Position numbers and translations under genes: made by a program. Of a stretch of DNA of 64,000 bases, positions 22,018 through 30,835 are shown piece after piece (the first letter of the stretch is position 1; each line of letters opens with the position of its first letter). The stretch comes from Desulfovibrio intestinalis (lineage in GTDB: Bacteria; Desulfobacterota; Desulfovibrionia; Desulfovibrionales; Desulfovibrionaceae), in NCBI RefSeq assembly GCF_014202345.1, contig NZ_JACHGO010000001.1:372001-436000 (forward strand). The letters run 5' to 3'. Below the pieces are notes generated by a model. That model ran no database searches. It had not been told where the DNA came from and worked only from the letters and a program-made list of their open reading frames with translations.

Positions 22018-24936
22018 TCAAAAATCATTATCGTCAACGGTCTGATACACAATTGAAAGCTTTTCCCCTAAAGGCAAAGGACTCTCAATAATACCAGCCG
22101 CAGATTCACCGTACAAATTGTCTCTGATAATAGCGAACCCCCTTGGCCGATTATCGTTACAACCTTGCCAGAACTGCTCTCGCACTTCACCGTCCTTGGT
22201 CAGAATCAACAGCCCTTTCTCTTTCAGATTAGTGACAAGAGATTTATACTGAAAATCCTTACAGATCACGGCTACTGTGTATGTACGGGGGATAAAAAAG
22301 CAGTCTTGGTTATCTGCAGCAAGCCTCTTGATTGGGTAGGTGTCGCCAACTTTCCCGTAGAACTCAGCACGGGCCAGAGACAGGAGCTTCTCTGTTGCTT
22401 TTTCAATCTCAAAGTCTACCGCACCATTTCTGTCCCGGAGCCACCAGTCAAAGCAATGCTTCATAGCGGCCATTGCTTCTCCAGTCGACCAGGGCAGTAT
22501 GTTGAGACGTATGGCGATTTCACCTACACCAGCCAGGAAGGCAAAATGATTGGTTACTCGCTTAGATTGTGACGACAAGGTGATGCGGTCAAATCCGTCA
22601 AGGAACTGATCCATATGCTCACTGACCGCATCACAAATTTTATCCTGGTCGTCTTTGATGTGCTGGATCATAGCCCGTAATGGGGCGCCCCGGTATTCTT
22701 TACTGTTTTGTACCAGCATGTCGGAAAATTCTCCGGCAGGCATGCCATTAGGTATGATCGTGAAAGTACCGTGACCAGCACCACCGTCTGCGAGGATGCT
22801 AACAACGCGCACCTCATGACCTGCCATGGCTTTATTCCTATAACCCTGATCAGCACGATCAGATATGGACACTTCGCCTGAAGACAGAAATGTCAAATTC
22901 CACGTCGGTACACGACGGCTGACACCGGTCTTTGAAGAACGTGATTTGCCTTGGCCATTGGCAAGCATATAGGCTGCCTGGGCCACCACATCAGGGTCAC
23001 ATTGGTTGATTTCATCAAGCAAAAGGCAGTTGTCGTTATGTTGTTCCGCTATGCCTTCGAGTCCGTTGTCTGTTGTTCGCCATGACTTAAGCTCACCGCC
23101 AGTGACAGAGCCCGCAATATAAAGGCTCGTCGTCTTGCCGCTGGAAGAATTGCCATAAAGATGAATGCCAAAACCTGAATGTCTCATGAGCGTCAACAAG
23201 GGGCCGGACAGGGCCGCAATAATCGTCACCTGCAAAAGGGGGTTGCTCTCGCAATACCTCCCCACATGCTCTTTCCATTCTTCGAGTGTTCCCTTTGACT
23301 CAAACAGCTTGGACGCCACAGGGAAGCGGGAGCATAGATACTCGCATTGGCCGTGCTGAGTTCCCAGATCAAAAGGTACAAATTTATTGGCCTTTTCAAC
23401 CCAACCATTTTTCTCAACAATCAAAGCCCGCTGCTTTGGGATTGCCTTGTTGAGGTACTGTATAAGCCGCTGGCGGGGCAGTCTGCCTGGTTCCAGTAGC
23501 AAACCTGCTTCCGACAGGAGCGCAAGAGCTTCTTCACCTGAACCATTTAAGGATGTGAAGGGTACTAGGCACTGATGGAGTATGTCGTCAGGATCGCGCA
23601 CTTCAATAATTTTTGACCAACCACAACTTTCAGCGTCACGAGCAGAAGCCTTTACTTCAAGTGATGAAGAGATTTTTTCATAAGTGGTTTTGTCGCTGGC
23701 ATCTGGATAAAACACAAGCCCTTCGTCCAGTACGGCAAAGGCATCAACTTCGAGAGTCGCAGCGAGCTTTCGCCGATAAATATCCATAGGGCATTTTACC
23801 CGGCAGTCGCCTGAACAAGGGAATACTTTTTGGACCTCTTTGCAGGTGATGATGGGATAATTGCGGGCATTATCCAGCTTCTTTTGTGTTTCTTCTTCAT
23901 TATAGCGGTGCGGATCAAGCTGACTGTATATGTGGAACAGCTTTTGCCCCATCGCTCCACAGTGAGCCATAATCTTGGCGAGCACAAACCATTGGGGCTC
24001 TGTAACCTCACCCGCATGCTGGGCACAGAAGGTCACAAATTTACATTCTGTTTCAAGGCTTGCAATCTGACTATTGGCATTGCGCCTGTCGCTGGAAAGA
24101 CAAACAAACTTTTTGGCTTGTAGGTAAACTTCTTCCAGCATGGGAGCGCACGTGATACCATTCCGGCTTCCTTCCCCTTCAATATGCCGATCTTTCTTGA
24201 CGAGTTCCTCAAAAAAGGAAGCCCCATTGTGCATGATCTCGTCACATGTCACCGGCACCTTGTAATTGCCGTCAGCCCGTTGAATGTGGGGCAGGCGTAT
24301 GAGCTGGCCTTTGCCTCCCTTGAATCCGTTTGGGTCGATACAAAGGTCTTCAGGGGCCAATTTATGGCGATCTTTGAGCGCACCAAAGACAGTACCATCC
24401 CAGAGCTCCTTATGGGCAAAAAGATTCAGAATGGAATCAAGGGTACGCCTGTAAATGGCAGGCAACTCAATATCACCAGCTTCTGAACCTATAAGCTCTC
24501 GTGGGATAACCACATGGAAGCCCTTGCCGCCACTGGCGTAATAATGCAACTGGTTGGGGTTCACGTCATATTTTTGGGTAAGCAGCCTGCTGAAAATGCG
24601 AACAGCTTCAAGCGCCTTACCAATATCACCCACCTTGCCCAAAGAAATGCCATCGTTATCAAACAGCTCTTTCTTGGCATCGAAGTCTAACACCATGTCA
24701 CCGTAGCGCATGGGCTGAGCTTTGCCTTTTTCAAAAGGGTGACTGAATTCGTAAATAGAAATGGCTGTATAGCCGTCAGCTACTGCTTCTCTGATGCCTT
24801 CTTCTGAGGCAGGGTATTCTCTCCATTGCCGAGGCATTTCCGCAAAGTCTGCGTGTTCCTGATCAGCATGGCCCGCGTAGACTATCCGTTCTTCCTTTTG
24901 TCCTGTTGGCGTTGAGGAACCATTCAAGCTTTCCAT
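22018..24936 (-). CDS. AEP-type primase fused to a DUF927 ATPase
   Basis: This 972-aa replication protein has an archaeo-eukaryotic primase domain in its first 350 residues: VLDFDAK gives the metal-binding D84-x-D86 and ASGGKGFHVVIP the nucleotide-binding S-x-H motif (135-141). A cysteine cluster near residue 380 (TCKEVQKVFPCSGDCRVKCP) may bind zinc or Fe-S. The C-terminal part is a DUF927-like motor: Walker A YGNSSSGKTT, Walker B CLLLDEIN, and a sensor region ending FLSSGEVSI. It would prime and unwind plasmid-type DNA. The ATG at 24936 has GGAG 5 bases upstream. Repeats on both sides of the gene suggest that it acts at a local origin. Confidence 0.85.
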   Translation of the reverse strand: MESLNGSSTPTGQKEERIVYAGHADQEHADFAEMPRQWREYPASEEGIREAVADGYTAISIYEFSHPFEKGKAQPMRYGDMVLDFDAKKELFDNDGISLGKVGDIGKALEAVRIFSRLLTQKYDVNPNQLHYYASGGKGFHVVIPRELIGSEAGDIELPAIYRRTLDSILNLFAHKELWDGTVFGALKDRHKLAPEDLCIDPNGFKGGKGQLIRLPHIQRADGNYKVPVTCDEIMHNGASFFEELVKKDRHIEGEGSRNGITCAPMLEEVYLQAKKFVCLSSDRRNANSQIASLETECKFVTFCAQHAGEVTEPQWFVLAKIMAHCGAMGQKLFHIYSQLDPHRYNEEETQKKLDNARNYPIITCKEVQKVFPCSGDCRVKCPMDIYRRKLAATLEVDAFAVLDEGLVFYPDASDKTTYEKISSSLEVKASARDAESCGWSKIIEVRDPDDILHQCLVPFTSLNGSGEEALALLSEAGLLLEPGRLPRQRLIQYLNKAIPKQRALIVEKNGWVEKANKFVPFDLGTQHGQCEYLCSRFPVASKLFESKGTLEEWKEHVGRYCESNPLLQVTIIAALSGPLLTLMRHSGFGIHLYGNSSSGKTTSLYIAGSVTGGELKSWRTTDNGLEGIAEQHNDNCLLLDEINQCDPDVVAQAAYMLANGQGKSRSSKTGVSRRVPTWNLTFLSSGEVSISDRADQGYRNKAMAGHEVRVVSILADGGAGHGTFTIIPNGMPAGEFSDMLVQNSKEYRGAPLRAMIQHIKDDQDKICDAVSEHMDQFLDGFDRITLSSQSKRVTNHFAFLAGVGEIAIRLNILPWSTGEAMAAMKHCFDWWLRDRNGAVDFEIEKATEKLLSLARAEFYGKVGDTYPIKRLAADNQDCFFIPRTYTVAVICKDFQYKSLVTNLKEKGLLILTKDGEVREQFWQGCNDNRPRGFAIIRDNLYGESAAGIIESPLPLGEKLSIVYQTVDDNDF

Positions 24937-25064
24937 GACAACTCCTGATAAGTATGCGTGCGATAGTCGTTCAGGGCCAGAATGGTCTGCATCGGGCTAT
25001 TACACATATACTAATCAGCAGAAATGTATTTTTTAATTTTGTTTTTGAGGAAGCGTGTTTTTAC

Positions 25065-25094
25065 GCTGTGCGAGGTGTGCGAGGTGTGCGAAAG
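25065..25094 (+). repeat. Three 9-bp iteron-like repeats upstream of the primase gene
   Basis: TGTGCGAGG occurs twice in tandem followed by TGTGCGAAA, inside 24937-25367, a 430-bp stretch with no gene. The unit matches the repeats at 21970-22003 in inverted orientation. Confidence 0.6.
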
Positions 25095-25361
25095 CCAATA
25101 CACCTGAAAAGGTGGGGTGGGGAACAAAAATTTTGCACAGCGCTGTGTGGAATATTAGCATCGCCTTGTGCGGCTACAACTTCTGGAATGTTTTCATTCA
25201 GCCCAACTACAGGGGCCAAGGTGTTCACGCTCATGGAGGCATAGGCATCTTGTAACTCATCCCCCACAAATCAAATTGCATTTAACGCCTTTTTGCCCTC
25301 CCCATGTAAAATGGATACTAGCTTAACATGCTGAAATGCTTATCAACGACTTTTTTCGGAT

Positions 25362-25512
25362 CCTGCATGCAGGCTATTTTGCAGGGTAAATGCAGGCAAC
25401 AATGCAGGAACGTTTCATTATAATGCAGGCCAAATGCGAGAGAGGTGCAGGCTTGACATCTAACTTCGCACTCAACGCAGAAGGCGCTTGCAGGCCGATG
25501 CAGGAATGCAGG
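25362..25512 (+). repeat. Iteron-like array: nine TGCAGG units (candidate oriV)
   Basis: TGCAGG begins at 25368, 25380, 25391, 25403, 25424, 25446, 25489, 25499 and 25507, all in the same orientation, with a CCTGCATGCAGG palindrome at the start. Four of them share AATGCAGG and spacings of 11-12 bp recur. It occupies a 745-bp region without genes between the primase and the RepA-like genes. Confidence 0.65.
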
Positions 25513-25582
25513 TTGCTGCTTCCGACGGGACACTGCGTCAGGCCAAGCAATATGCGCAATACTGTTGTGTTAAAGACAAAAA

Positions 25583-25614
25583 AATAGCGCGTGACCCGAA
25601 AGCCACGCGCTATT
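25583..25614 (-). terminator. Rho-independent terminator of the RepA-like gene
   Basis: AATAGCGCGTG pairs perfectly with CACGCGCTATT (10-nt loop) and is followed on the minus strand by seven T. It lies 19 bp past the frame-restored stop at 25633. Confidence 0.88.
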
Positions 25615-25681
25615 AAGAATAGGCGGACAGAACTAATTTTTTACGCGATATCCCTGTTGGGAGCCGAAGTTTCCGTTGGGT

Positions 25682-28231
25682 TCAAGAAGTCCGCGTTCCT
25701 CTAAGCTTTTTTGTGAGGTTACGGGCTTTTCTGTCACTACAACCCAGTTCCTGCGCGATATCAGCGGTTTTAACCGTTCCTGCAATCTTGGCCATGTCGT
25801 ATACCGACTTTTCGTCGGAAGACAGTTGGTCAAGGATCGCTATATCCTCAGACTTAGGCGCATTAATTGAGGGGGCGTCTTGAACTATAAGATCAACCTT
25901 CGGCTTAGAGCAGACTTGGGCAAACTCAATTTCCTTCCCATCTGCTCCGGTAGCGGCCAGGAACTGCCACTCTGAAGCCCCAAACGACAAGTGCAGCCAA
26001 AAGGATTTCTTATCAAGAACTGGAGCAGGCTTGCTCGCGTCAAACCGTATCCCCACAGTCAACCCATCCTGTGCCGCTTTAGTTTGGGCTATTTTCGGTG
26101 CGACACTATTATTCAGTATTTCTGAGCTACTTACGAGAGTAATGACCGTTCTGGCCAGGGTGGTGTAGAGATGGCTGCCTCTTGCTTGAACACCATGCTG
26201 GGGAGTTCCTACATCGGTCGTTTTGTGGTGAACAAGCACCACACACAGCCCATGGCTTTGCAACATTTTGACCCAATCGAGCAAGGTTTCAGCCGCCTTT
26301 CCGTGATGTACGCCGTCGCCCATCAAGGCTGTGAGGTTGTCCAAAACAACGACGCGGCATTTATTTTTTAGGAGGTAGGTGGCTAAACCTTCGCGAAATA
26401 CTGCATCCGTCAAAGAAAAGGTATTGCAAAAACCTGGGAGGTGAGGATCGAACCTCGACAGCCCAAAAAAACGGGTGCCGCATACTTCGGTAAGGCCGTG
26501 CTGCTGTTGGTTGGCGCAAAATTCATCATAGGGCGTTTCTGCGTCAATATAGGCAACATTGCCAGCGCTAACCCCATTTCCACTAAATAAAGGCCATGTC
26601 GTGTTGCCATAGATGCCCCCACGGCAAACAGACATCGCAAACTGAGTTTTTCCAGACCCCTTAGGCCCCACGAGCGCAACAAGGCTACCTGGGCGTATGA
26701 TGTGGTAAAGCGATACTATATCTAAGCTGTGTGCAAGCGGAGGTGTCAGAGCGGGATCCGCAGTTGGGAGCGAGTATGATTGCCCCGTTGGCGATACTTT
26801 GCTGGTTTTGTGGGATCCTTTGAAAATGTTCAAGCTTTGCCCCCATGCCACGAATTCATCGTAGGAAACGCCCTGCTTGACCACCTGTTCCATCAGCCAC
26901 GTGGGACGCTCAACGGTATCAAGCCATACCGATTTATGCAGCAGTTCTTCCTCGGCATCTGTGATGCCTTCCACATGGCCTATTAGGTCACGACCTGGCT
27001 GGGAATGCAGAAGAAAGCCAGAGTAGATACGGAAACTCTTAGCCTGTGCACCCGCACTGTAATCCTTGTACAATTTGACCAGCGCCATGCATTTTTTTGT
27101 CGGAGCATGGATAAACACAACCTCATGACCATAAAAATAATTCCAGGGAAGCACGGAAAGGTCAGTGCCCAAATGGGCCGTCACAATGAATTTTTCGGGG
27201 TCGTAACCTCGCGCTTCGCCAAGCATACGCTCAAGGGCAAGGGCTGTGCGCATGTCTTGGCAAAAAATAATTTTGGCAAACTGGTGCTTGTCCATGAGGT
27301 GCTGATTGAGGAAGTGGGCTGTCGGCTTGTATTTTCCCACGCAAAGAACCCCATGACCAACCGTGGCAGGCAGACAGAAATCACTTCCATTCAACTGATA
27401 GCGCAGGATGGCTCCGATTCTCTGCCCGGCATTGCCGTAGATGTACCTTGTCTCCATCAACTCAGCGCAAGCCGATCCAGTCGGAAGCCCAGGCAGATGA
27501 AGAGTGTCTGGCACGTCTTCGATTGGCCGCGATCCACCATTCAATTCAACAGCGTGTCTATCACTGGAAAGCTTAGAAAGGTTATCAAAGCTCATGCTCA
27601 GGATATTGGCCAGAGTCGCCAAGGCGTCCATGTGGGACAAGCTATAAACAATGCCAAGCAGCTTCGCCCATGTCCTGCCTGTGGTTCTGCCGTGGTTAAG
27701 GGCCCACCTCAGTTCGTTATCTGGCCCAAGCTCGCCAGAAACCGTCATGCTCTCACGGCCATGGCTTTCCTTGATATTCAAAAGCGCATGAAGATTGGCA
27801 TTGCTGCCGGAAGCGAACTGGCAAGATGCCTCCCGCTCAAGAAGAGCTTCAAAAACAGCTGCCTTGATCAGGTCGTCATCCGGGGCATAGGTATTCGTGA
27901 CATTAGACATACTGAACGCCCTGTTAAAGGCAGAAGAGAACGAATCCTTTCCTGCCAGGGCAATGCCCTTTTCAGTTGTATGGGCCTGCTTGCGAGCAGG
28001 CCAATTGTCGATGAATCTTTCCAAATACGCGCGAGTGTAAGGCGCCGGAGTAAGTGAGGCTGGATAGCCGTGGCAACAACGGCTTGAAGGCGCAACCCTT
28101 GCCGTAGTATCAATAGTCATTTTGGGCACTGAGGCAGGAACATTGTAGTGGCAATCGAGTTGGCAAACCCTTCTGACTGGTTGGCCGGTCTCCACTGCTT
28201 CGTTAATCATCTCTCGATAATAAGGGGGCAT
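25682..28231 (-). CDS. RepA-like RecA-fold ATPase with TOPRIM-like N-half
   Basis: This 849-aa protein has an N-terminal region of unknown function. A segment around residue 320 (AKIIFCQDMRTALALERMLG) is reminiscent of a TOPRIM fold. The C-terminal half is a RepA/AAA_25-type hexameric ATPase: Walker A ALVGPKGSGKTQ, an acidic YIDAET motif, Walker B RVVVLDNLTAL, and VVLVHHKTT. The end, TADIAQELGCSDRKARNL, is a winged-helix start. The ATG at 28231 has GGAG 7 bases upstream; the longer frame lacks one. After a run of six A the frame ends early (RGTRTS), whereas the +1 frame continues the winged helix to 25633. With the primase it forms a plasmid-type replication pair. Confidence 0.8.
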   Translation of the reverse strand: MPPYYREMINEAVETGQPVRRVCQLDCHYNVPASVPKMTIDTTARVAPSSRCCHGYPASLTPAPYTRAYLERFIDNWPARKQAHTTEKGIALAGKDSFSSAFNRAFSMSNVTNTYAPDDDLIKAAVFEALLEREASCQFASGSNANLHALLNIKESHGRESMTVSGELGPDNELRWALNHGRTTGRTWAKLLGIVYSLSHMDALATLANILSMSFDNLSKLSSDRHAVELNGGSRPIEDVPDTLHLPGLPTGSACAELMETRYIYGNAGQRIGAILRYQLNGSDFCLPATVGHGVLCVGKYKPTAHFLNQHLMDKHQFAKIIFCQDMRTALALERMLGEARGYDPEKFIVTAHLGTDLSVLPWNYFYGHEVVFIHAPTKKCMALVKLYKDYSAGAQAKSFRIYSGFLLHSQPGRDLIGHVEGITDAEEELLHKSVWLDTVERPTWLMEQVVKQGVSYDEFVAWGQSLNIFKGSHKTSKVSPTGQSYSLPTADPALTPPLAHSLDIVSLYHIIRPGSLVALVGPKGSGKTQFAMSVCRGGIYGNTTWPLFSGNGVSAGNVAYIDAETPYDEFCANQQQHGLTEVCGTRFFGLSRFDPHLPGFCNTFSLTDAVFREGLATYLLKNKCRVVVLDNLTALMGDGVHHGKAAETLLDWVKMLQSHGLCVVLVHHKTTDVGTPQHGVQARGSHLYTTLARTVITLVSSSEILNNSVAPKIAQTKAAQDGLTVGIRFDASKPAPVLDKKSFWLHLSFGASEWQFLAATGADGKEIEFAQVCSKPKVDLIVQDAPSINAPKSEDIAILDQLSSDEKSVYDMAKIAGTVKTADIAQELGCSDRKARNLTKKLRGTRTS

Positions 28232-28243
28232 TTTTTTCTCCGT

Positions 28244-28280
28244 GAGCATGAGAAGCAGGCAACGCCTGCTTCTCATGCTC
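28244..28280 (-). promoter_or_regulatory. 17-bp perfect hairpin before the RepA-like gene
   Basis: GAGCATGAGAAGCAGGC and its exact complement flank an AAC loop. It ends 12 nt before the start codon and begins 6 bp after the stop of the 76-aa gene. No T run follows on the minus strand, so it may control translation or RNA processing, not terminate. Confidence 0.6.
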
Positions 28281-28286
28281 TTAGGT

Positions 28287-28517
28287 CTAGGATTTTTTAG
28301 GGTAAACACAAGCGGTAAGTACGGGTTTCCAGTTCAACTGCCACTCGATATAGTCAATTTTGGCCATATCTTCCGGAGGGAGCTGAAGCGCCTCATGAAT
28401 TTCTTCTCTGAAGCTGAAAATTGCGTTACGTGTATCATGATCCATCATTTTCGGATTATAGCTTTGAGCACTAGCGGTGTTCATGCTAAGCGGTGCTGTA
28501 GGTTTTTCATTTGACAT
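28287..28517 (-). CDS. 76-aa protein upstream of the RepA-like gene
   Basis: The protein reads MSNEKPTAPLSMNTASAQSY and continues into a helical segment (NAIFSFREEIHEALQLPPEDMAKIDYIEWQLNWK). It has no motif that I recognise. An in-frame ATG 9 codons earlier exists; the one at 28517 has GGA 9 bases upstream and is only modestly better. It is 55 bp upstream of the RepA-like gene on the same strand, separated by the perfect hairpin, so the two may be cotranscribed. It could be a replication control protein; nothing in the sequence shows it. Confidence 0.55.
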   Translation of the reverse strand: MSNEKPTAPLSMNTASAQSYNPKMMDHDTRNAIFSFREEIHEALQLPPEDMAKIDYIEWQLNWKPVLTACVYPKKS

Positions 28518-28530
28518 ATGAATTTTCCAA

Positions 28531-28569
28531 AATGGCACTCCCAACTTTTAGGAGTGGTTATGGGTAGAG
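28531..28569 (+). repeat. Dispersed 40-bp repeat, copy 2
   Basis: It matches 12701-12741 in orientation and spacing (AATGG, CCC, TTTTAGGAG, GGTAGAG). It covers the region just upstream of the 76-aa gene. The rest of 28570-28769 holds no gene that I can see. Confidence 0.45.
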
Positions 28570-28769
28570 TTTTAGCAAAAAGCGAACAACACATCTGTCA
28601 GGAGCCGAGGCCTCATTAGCAACCACGGGGACTACGCGACACTGCCGCATCGTCCTTTTCAAAGTTCTCTATTCAATTATCAAAGAACTTGGGTTTGATT
28701 CTTTCGACCCTAGCCTGTTTTATTAATTACTCTCATCCCGCCCTTCGCCGAGGATAGAGGGCAGACGAC

Positions 28770-28988
28770 CTAGTTGATGGGATCAATTTGACGCGCCAGC
28801 ATATATTTGACGATCTCAGCCTCAGAATAACGGACAAGACGAGCGCCAACCTTTACATATGGTAGGCCAGTCCTATTGAACCGCTGCTTCTGAAGGGTGC
28901 TTCTGCTTATGCCAGTACGCTCTTCAACCTGCTTTTCTGTGAGCCAACGATTTGGGCTGGGTTGGATATTTGCCACAGACACTTTCAT
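28770..28988 (-). CDS. AlpA-like helix-turn-helix regulator or excisionase
   Basis: This 72-aa protein has NRWLTEKQVEERTGISRSTL followed by QKQRFNRTGLPYVKVGARLVRYSEAEIVKYML. That is the MerR-like helix-turn-helix with the LPY-K-G-RLVRY wing typical of AlpA and Xis proteins. AAGGAGG stands 2 bases before the ATG at 28988 and 8 bases before an in-frame GTG at 28982, so the GTG may be the true start. It is the only Xis-type gene in the element and lies 1.9 kb from attR. It probably directs excision with the integrase or switches the replication genes. Confidence 0.82.
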   Translation of the reverse strand: MKVSVANIQPSPNRWLTEKQVEERTGISRSTLQKQRFNRTGLPYVKVGARLVRYSEAEIVKYMLARQIDPIN

Positions 28989-29024
28989 CACCTCCTTTTC
29001 AAGATGTTGTTTGCATAGTAGCAT

Positions 29025-29333
29025 CTGGTGCTTGCTAAAGCACTGTCATTTTACTTTCATTGGGATGGATGTTTGGATTTTTTTTTCATTTTATTACAGT
29101 ATGTTATATAAATATAAACTTACAGTGAACTTACCTTCTCCCCTCCTGGAGCTTTAGCGCGCGGATGCGCTCCAAGGAAGAATGCATTTATCATTTCTGA
29201 TGGCGTGTACCTGAGGATTTCAACGGCAAGGGGAACTTGTCGAGACTATACTGCCACGCATTTACTTATTTGATTGCCTAGGTTTTTGATAATTATAGTG
29301 ATCTGTTACATCAAAAAACTTGGAGCTAGCGCG
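29025..29333. other. 309-bp AT-rich intergenic region
   Basis: No gene is visible. It is AT-rich, holds a run of eight or nine T and a TATATAAATATAA tract near 29104. A TGGAGC/GCTCCA inverted repeat is at about 29148-29174. It probably carries the promoters of the two divergent genes on either side. Confidence 0.4.
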
Positions 29334-30668
29334 ATGGGATATGCAAAATTTCTATTGGGGAAGCAGATTTGCGAAAAATTGAACATTCCATTGCTGAGGT
29401 TGGCGGAACTTTGCCACGCAGGAAAGTTGGCAGCCTATCATTTTGATGACGGGCGTCAGATTTTGGCTTCGAGTCAGTGCAACACAAGATTCAAGTATCC
29501 TGACAATACAATCTTCACGATAATTCCATCCAATGCCAACGCCATCATTGCAATCAGTACAAAAGCAGCTGAAGACTTTAGCGTATATGTCGATAGAAAA
29601 GTTAATTCTCCCGTTGAGCAAGATATTGATTTGCATTCCGGGAATGACTCCAAAGGAAAATATTTGTACAACGTTTTGATAGCAATGGATGAACAACGTT
29701 TGAAAAATATCAAAGGTATGAGGATGAAGTTTGATGATGGTGAATATATCGTTTATTGCAATGATCTGCGGAATAGTCCATTTCAACCTGATGTTATCCA
29801 TGTATATAAAAATGAGAAGATATTTTTTGAACTGAATAAACAGGAATGTGAGATTGCTCTTGAATATCTTGAGTTAACTTTGCACAATAATTGTAATGTT
29901 TTGAATAAAGAATATTGTGGTGGAATAAAAAGGTGTATAACAAATCTATGCATAAAAAAAGAGCAAGACAGTTTTGGAAGCATTAAATATATTTTATATG
30001 AGTATAATATAGATATAATACAGATAGTATTTGAGAAAAATGTTCTCAATAGAGAATGTAAAAAATTTATAAATGTTGATAAAAATTGTAAATATACTTA
30101 TGCACATCAATATCAGTACACTAGTGATTATTTTAATAAGGAAGATTTATCGTACTCAAATCCATTAAGTCATGAGGAAGATTTTTTTATTTTCAATTTT
30201 GATGAATACAAGAAGCGTTTCCATTTTTTTGATGATGAAGAGAAATCTCGGAAAGAGTTTTTCAATTACATAGAGAAGCTGATGTTTGATGAAAATGAGA
30301 TTCGTAATGTTCTCGAATATGAAATAGAGAAAAAATTTATCTCTGATGACCCCAAACAGTACATGTTAGATCGGTGTAAAAGATTGCAAGAAATTTATAT
30401 AAATGATGAAGACAATCTAAAAGTGATTAAGGCGTATATGCTGGCGATTGAGGGCCTTAGGTGGGCAGAGATAGATCAAGAAGTGTGGAAGCATAGCAAA
30501 GACGAAGATAATAGCAGAACCTTTGTAAGCCGAAAACTAAAGCGTTTTAGGAAGATATCCGAGGATAATAAGATCCCTTTTATTGCAGCGAAGCTATGGA
30601 AAGATAATAAGGAATCAATTGTAAAAAATATGCTCGAACAGCTAGCCACTTTTTACGCAGGGGAATGA
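29334..30668 (+). CDS. AT-rich 444-aa orphan gene at the tRNA end
   Basis: I do not recognise this protein. It starts MGYAKFLLGKQICEKLNIPL, a helix pair resembling a small helix-turn-helix, followed by a strand-rich middle and long helices rich in Lys, Glu, Asn and Ile. Near the C-terminus LRWAEIDQEVWKHSKDED then RTFVSRKLKRFRK may be a second DNA-binding helix-turn-helix. Codon use is strongly AT-rich (AAT, ATA, GAT) and unlike every neighbour, so it was probably acquired separately. The ATG at 29334 has GGAGC 7 bases upstream; an earlier start lacks one. Its place beside attR is a common site for accessory defence genes, but no function can be read from the sequence. Confidence 0.7.
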   Translation: MGYAKFLLGKQICEKLNIPLLRLAELCHAGKLAAYHFDDGRQILASSQCNTRFKYPDNTIFTIIPSNANAIIAISTKAAEDFSVYVDRKVNSPVEQDIDLHSGNDSKGKYLYNVLIAMDEQRLKNIKGMRMKFDDGEYIVYCNDLRNSPFQPDVIHVYKNEKIFFELNKQECEIALEYLELTLHNNCNVLNKEYCGGIKRCITNLCIKKEQDSFGSIKYILYEYNIDIIQIVFEKNVLNRECKKFINVDKNCKYTYAHQYQYTSDYFNKEDLSYSNPLSHEEDFFIFNFDEYKKRFHFFDDEEKSRKEFFNYIEKLMFDENEIRNVLEYEIEKKFISDDPKQYMLDRCKRLQEIYINDEDNLKVIKAYMLAIEGLRWAEIDQEVWKHSKDEDNSRTFVSRKLKRFRKISEDNKIPFIAAKLWKDNKESIVKNMLEQLATFYAGE

Positions 30669-30835
30669 TGTTGGCCTTTAGATTGCCAGGAAAATCTTTT
30701 AGTGGGGAGGGCAGTTCTTTCTGGGGGGATTACCCTGGAATGGCTGTGGAGCAGGTTGAAAGTGTCAAAAAACGACCTAGGGAGGAATGCGTATCCTTGG
30801 CTTGGGTGGTAGACCCATATATTTTATTTTCGGTG

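Noticed and set aside
25362-25512. CRISPR array
   Set aside because: The repeated unit is only 6-8 bp, spacing is irregular and there are no cas genes. An iteron-type array fits better.
27005-28057. Plus-strand frame of 350 codons opposite the RepA-like gene
   Set aside because: Wholly antisense to a gene with clear ATPase motifs and ribosome site; the translated product has no recognisable domain.
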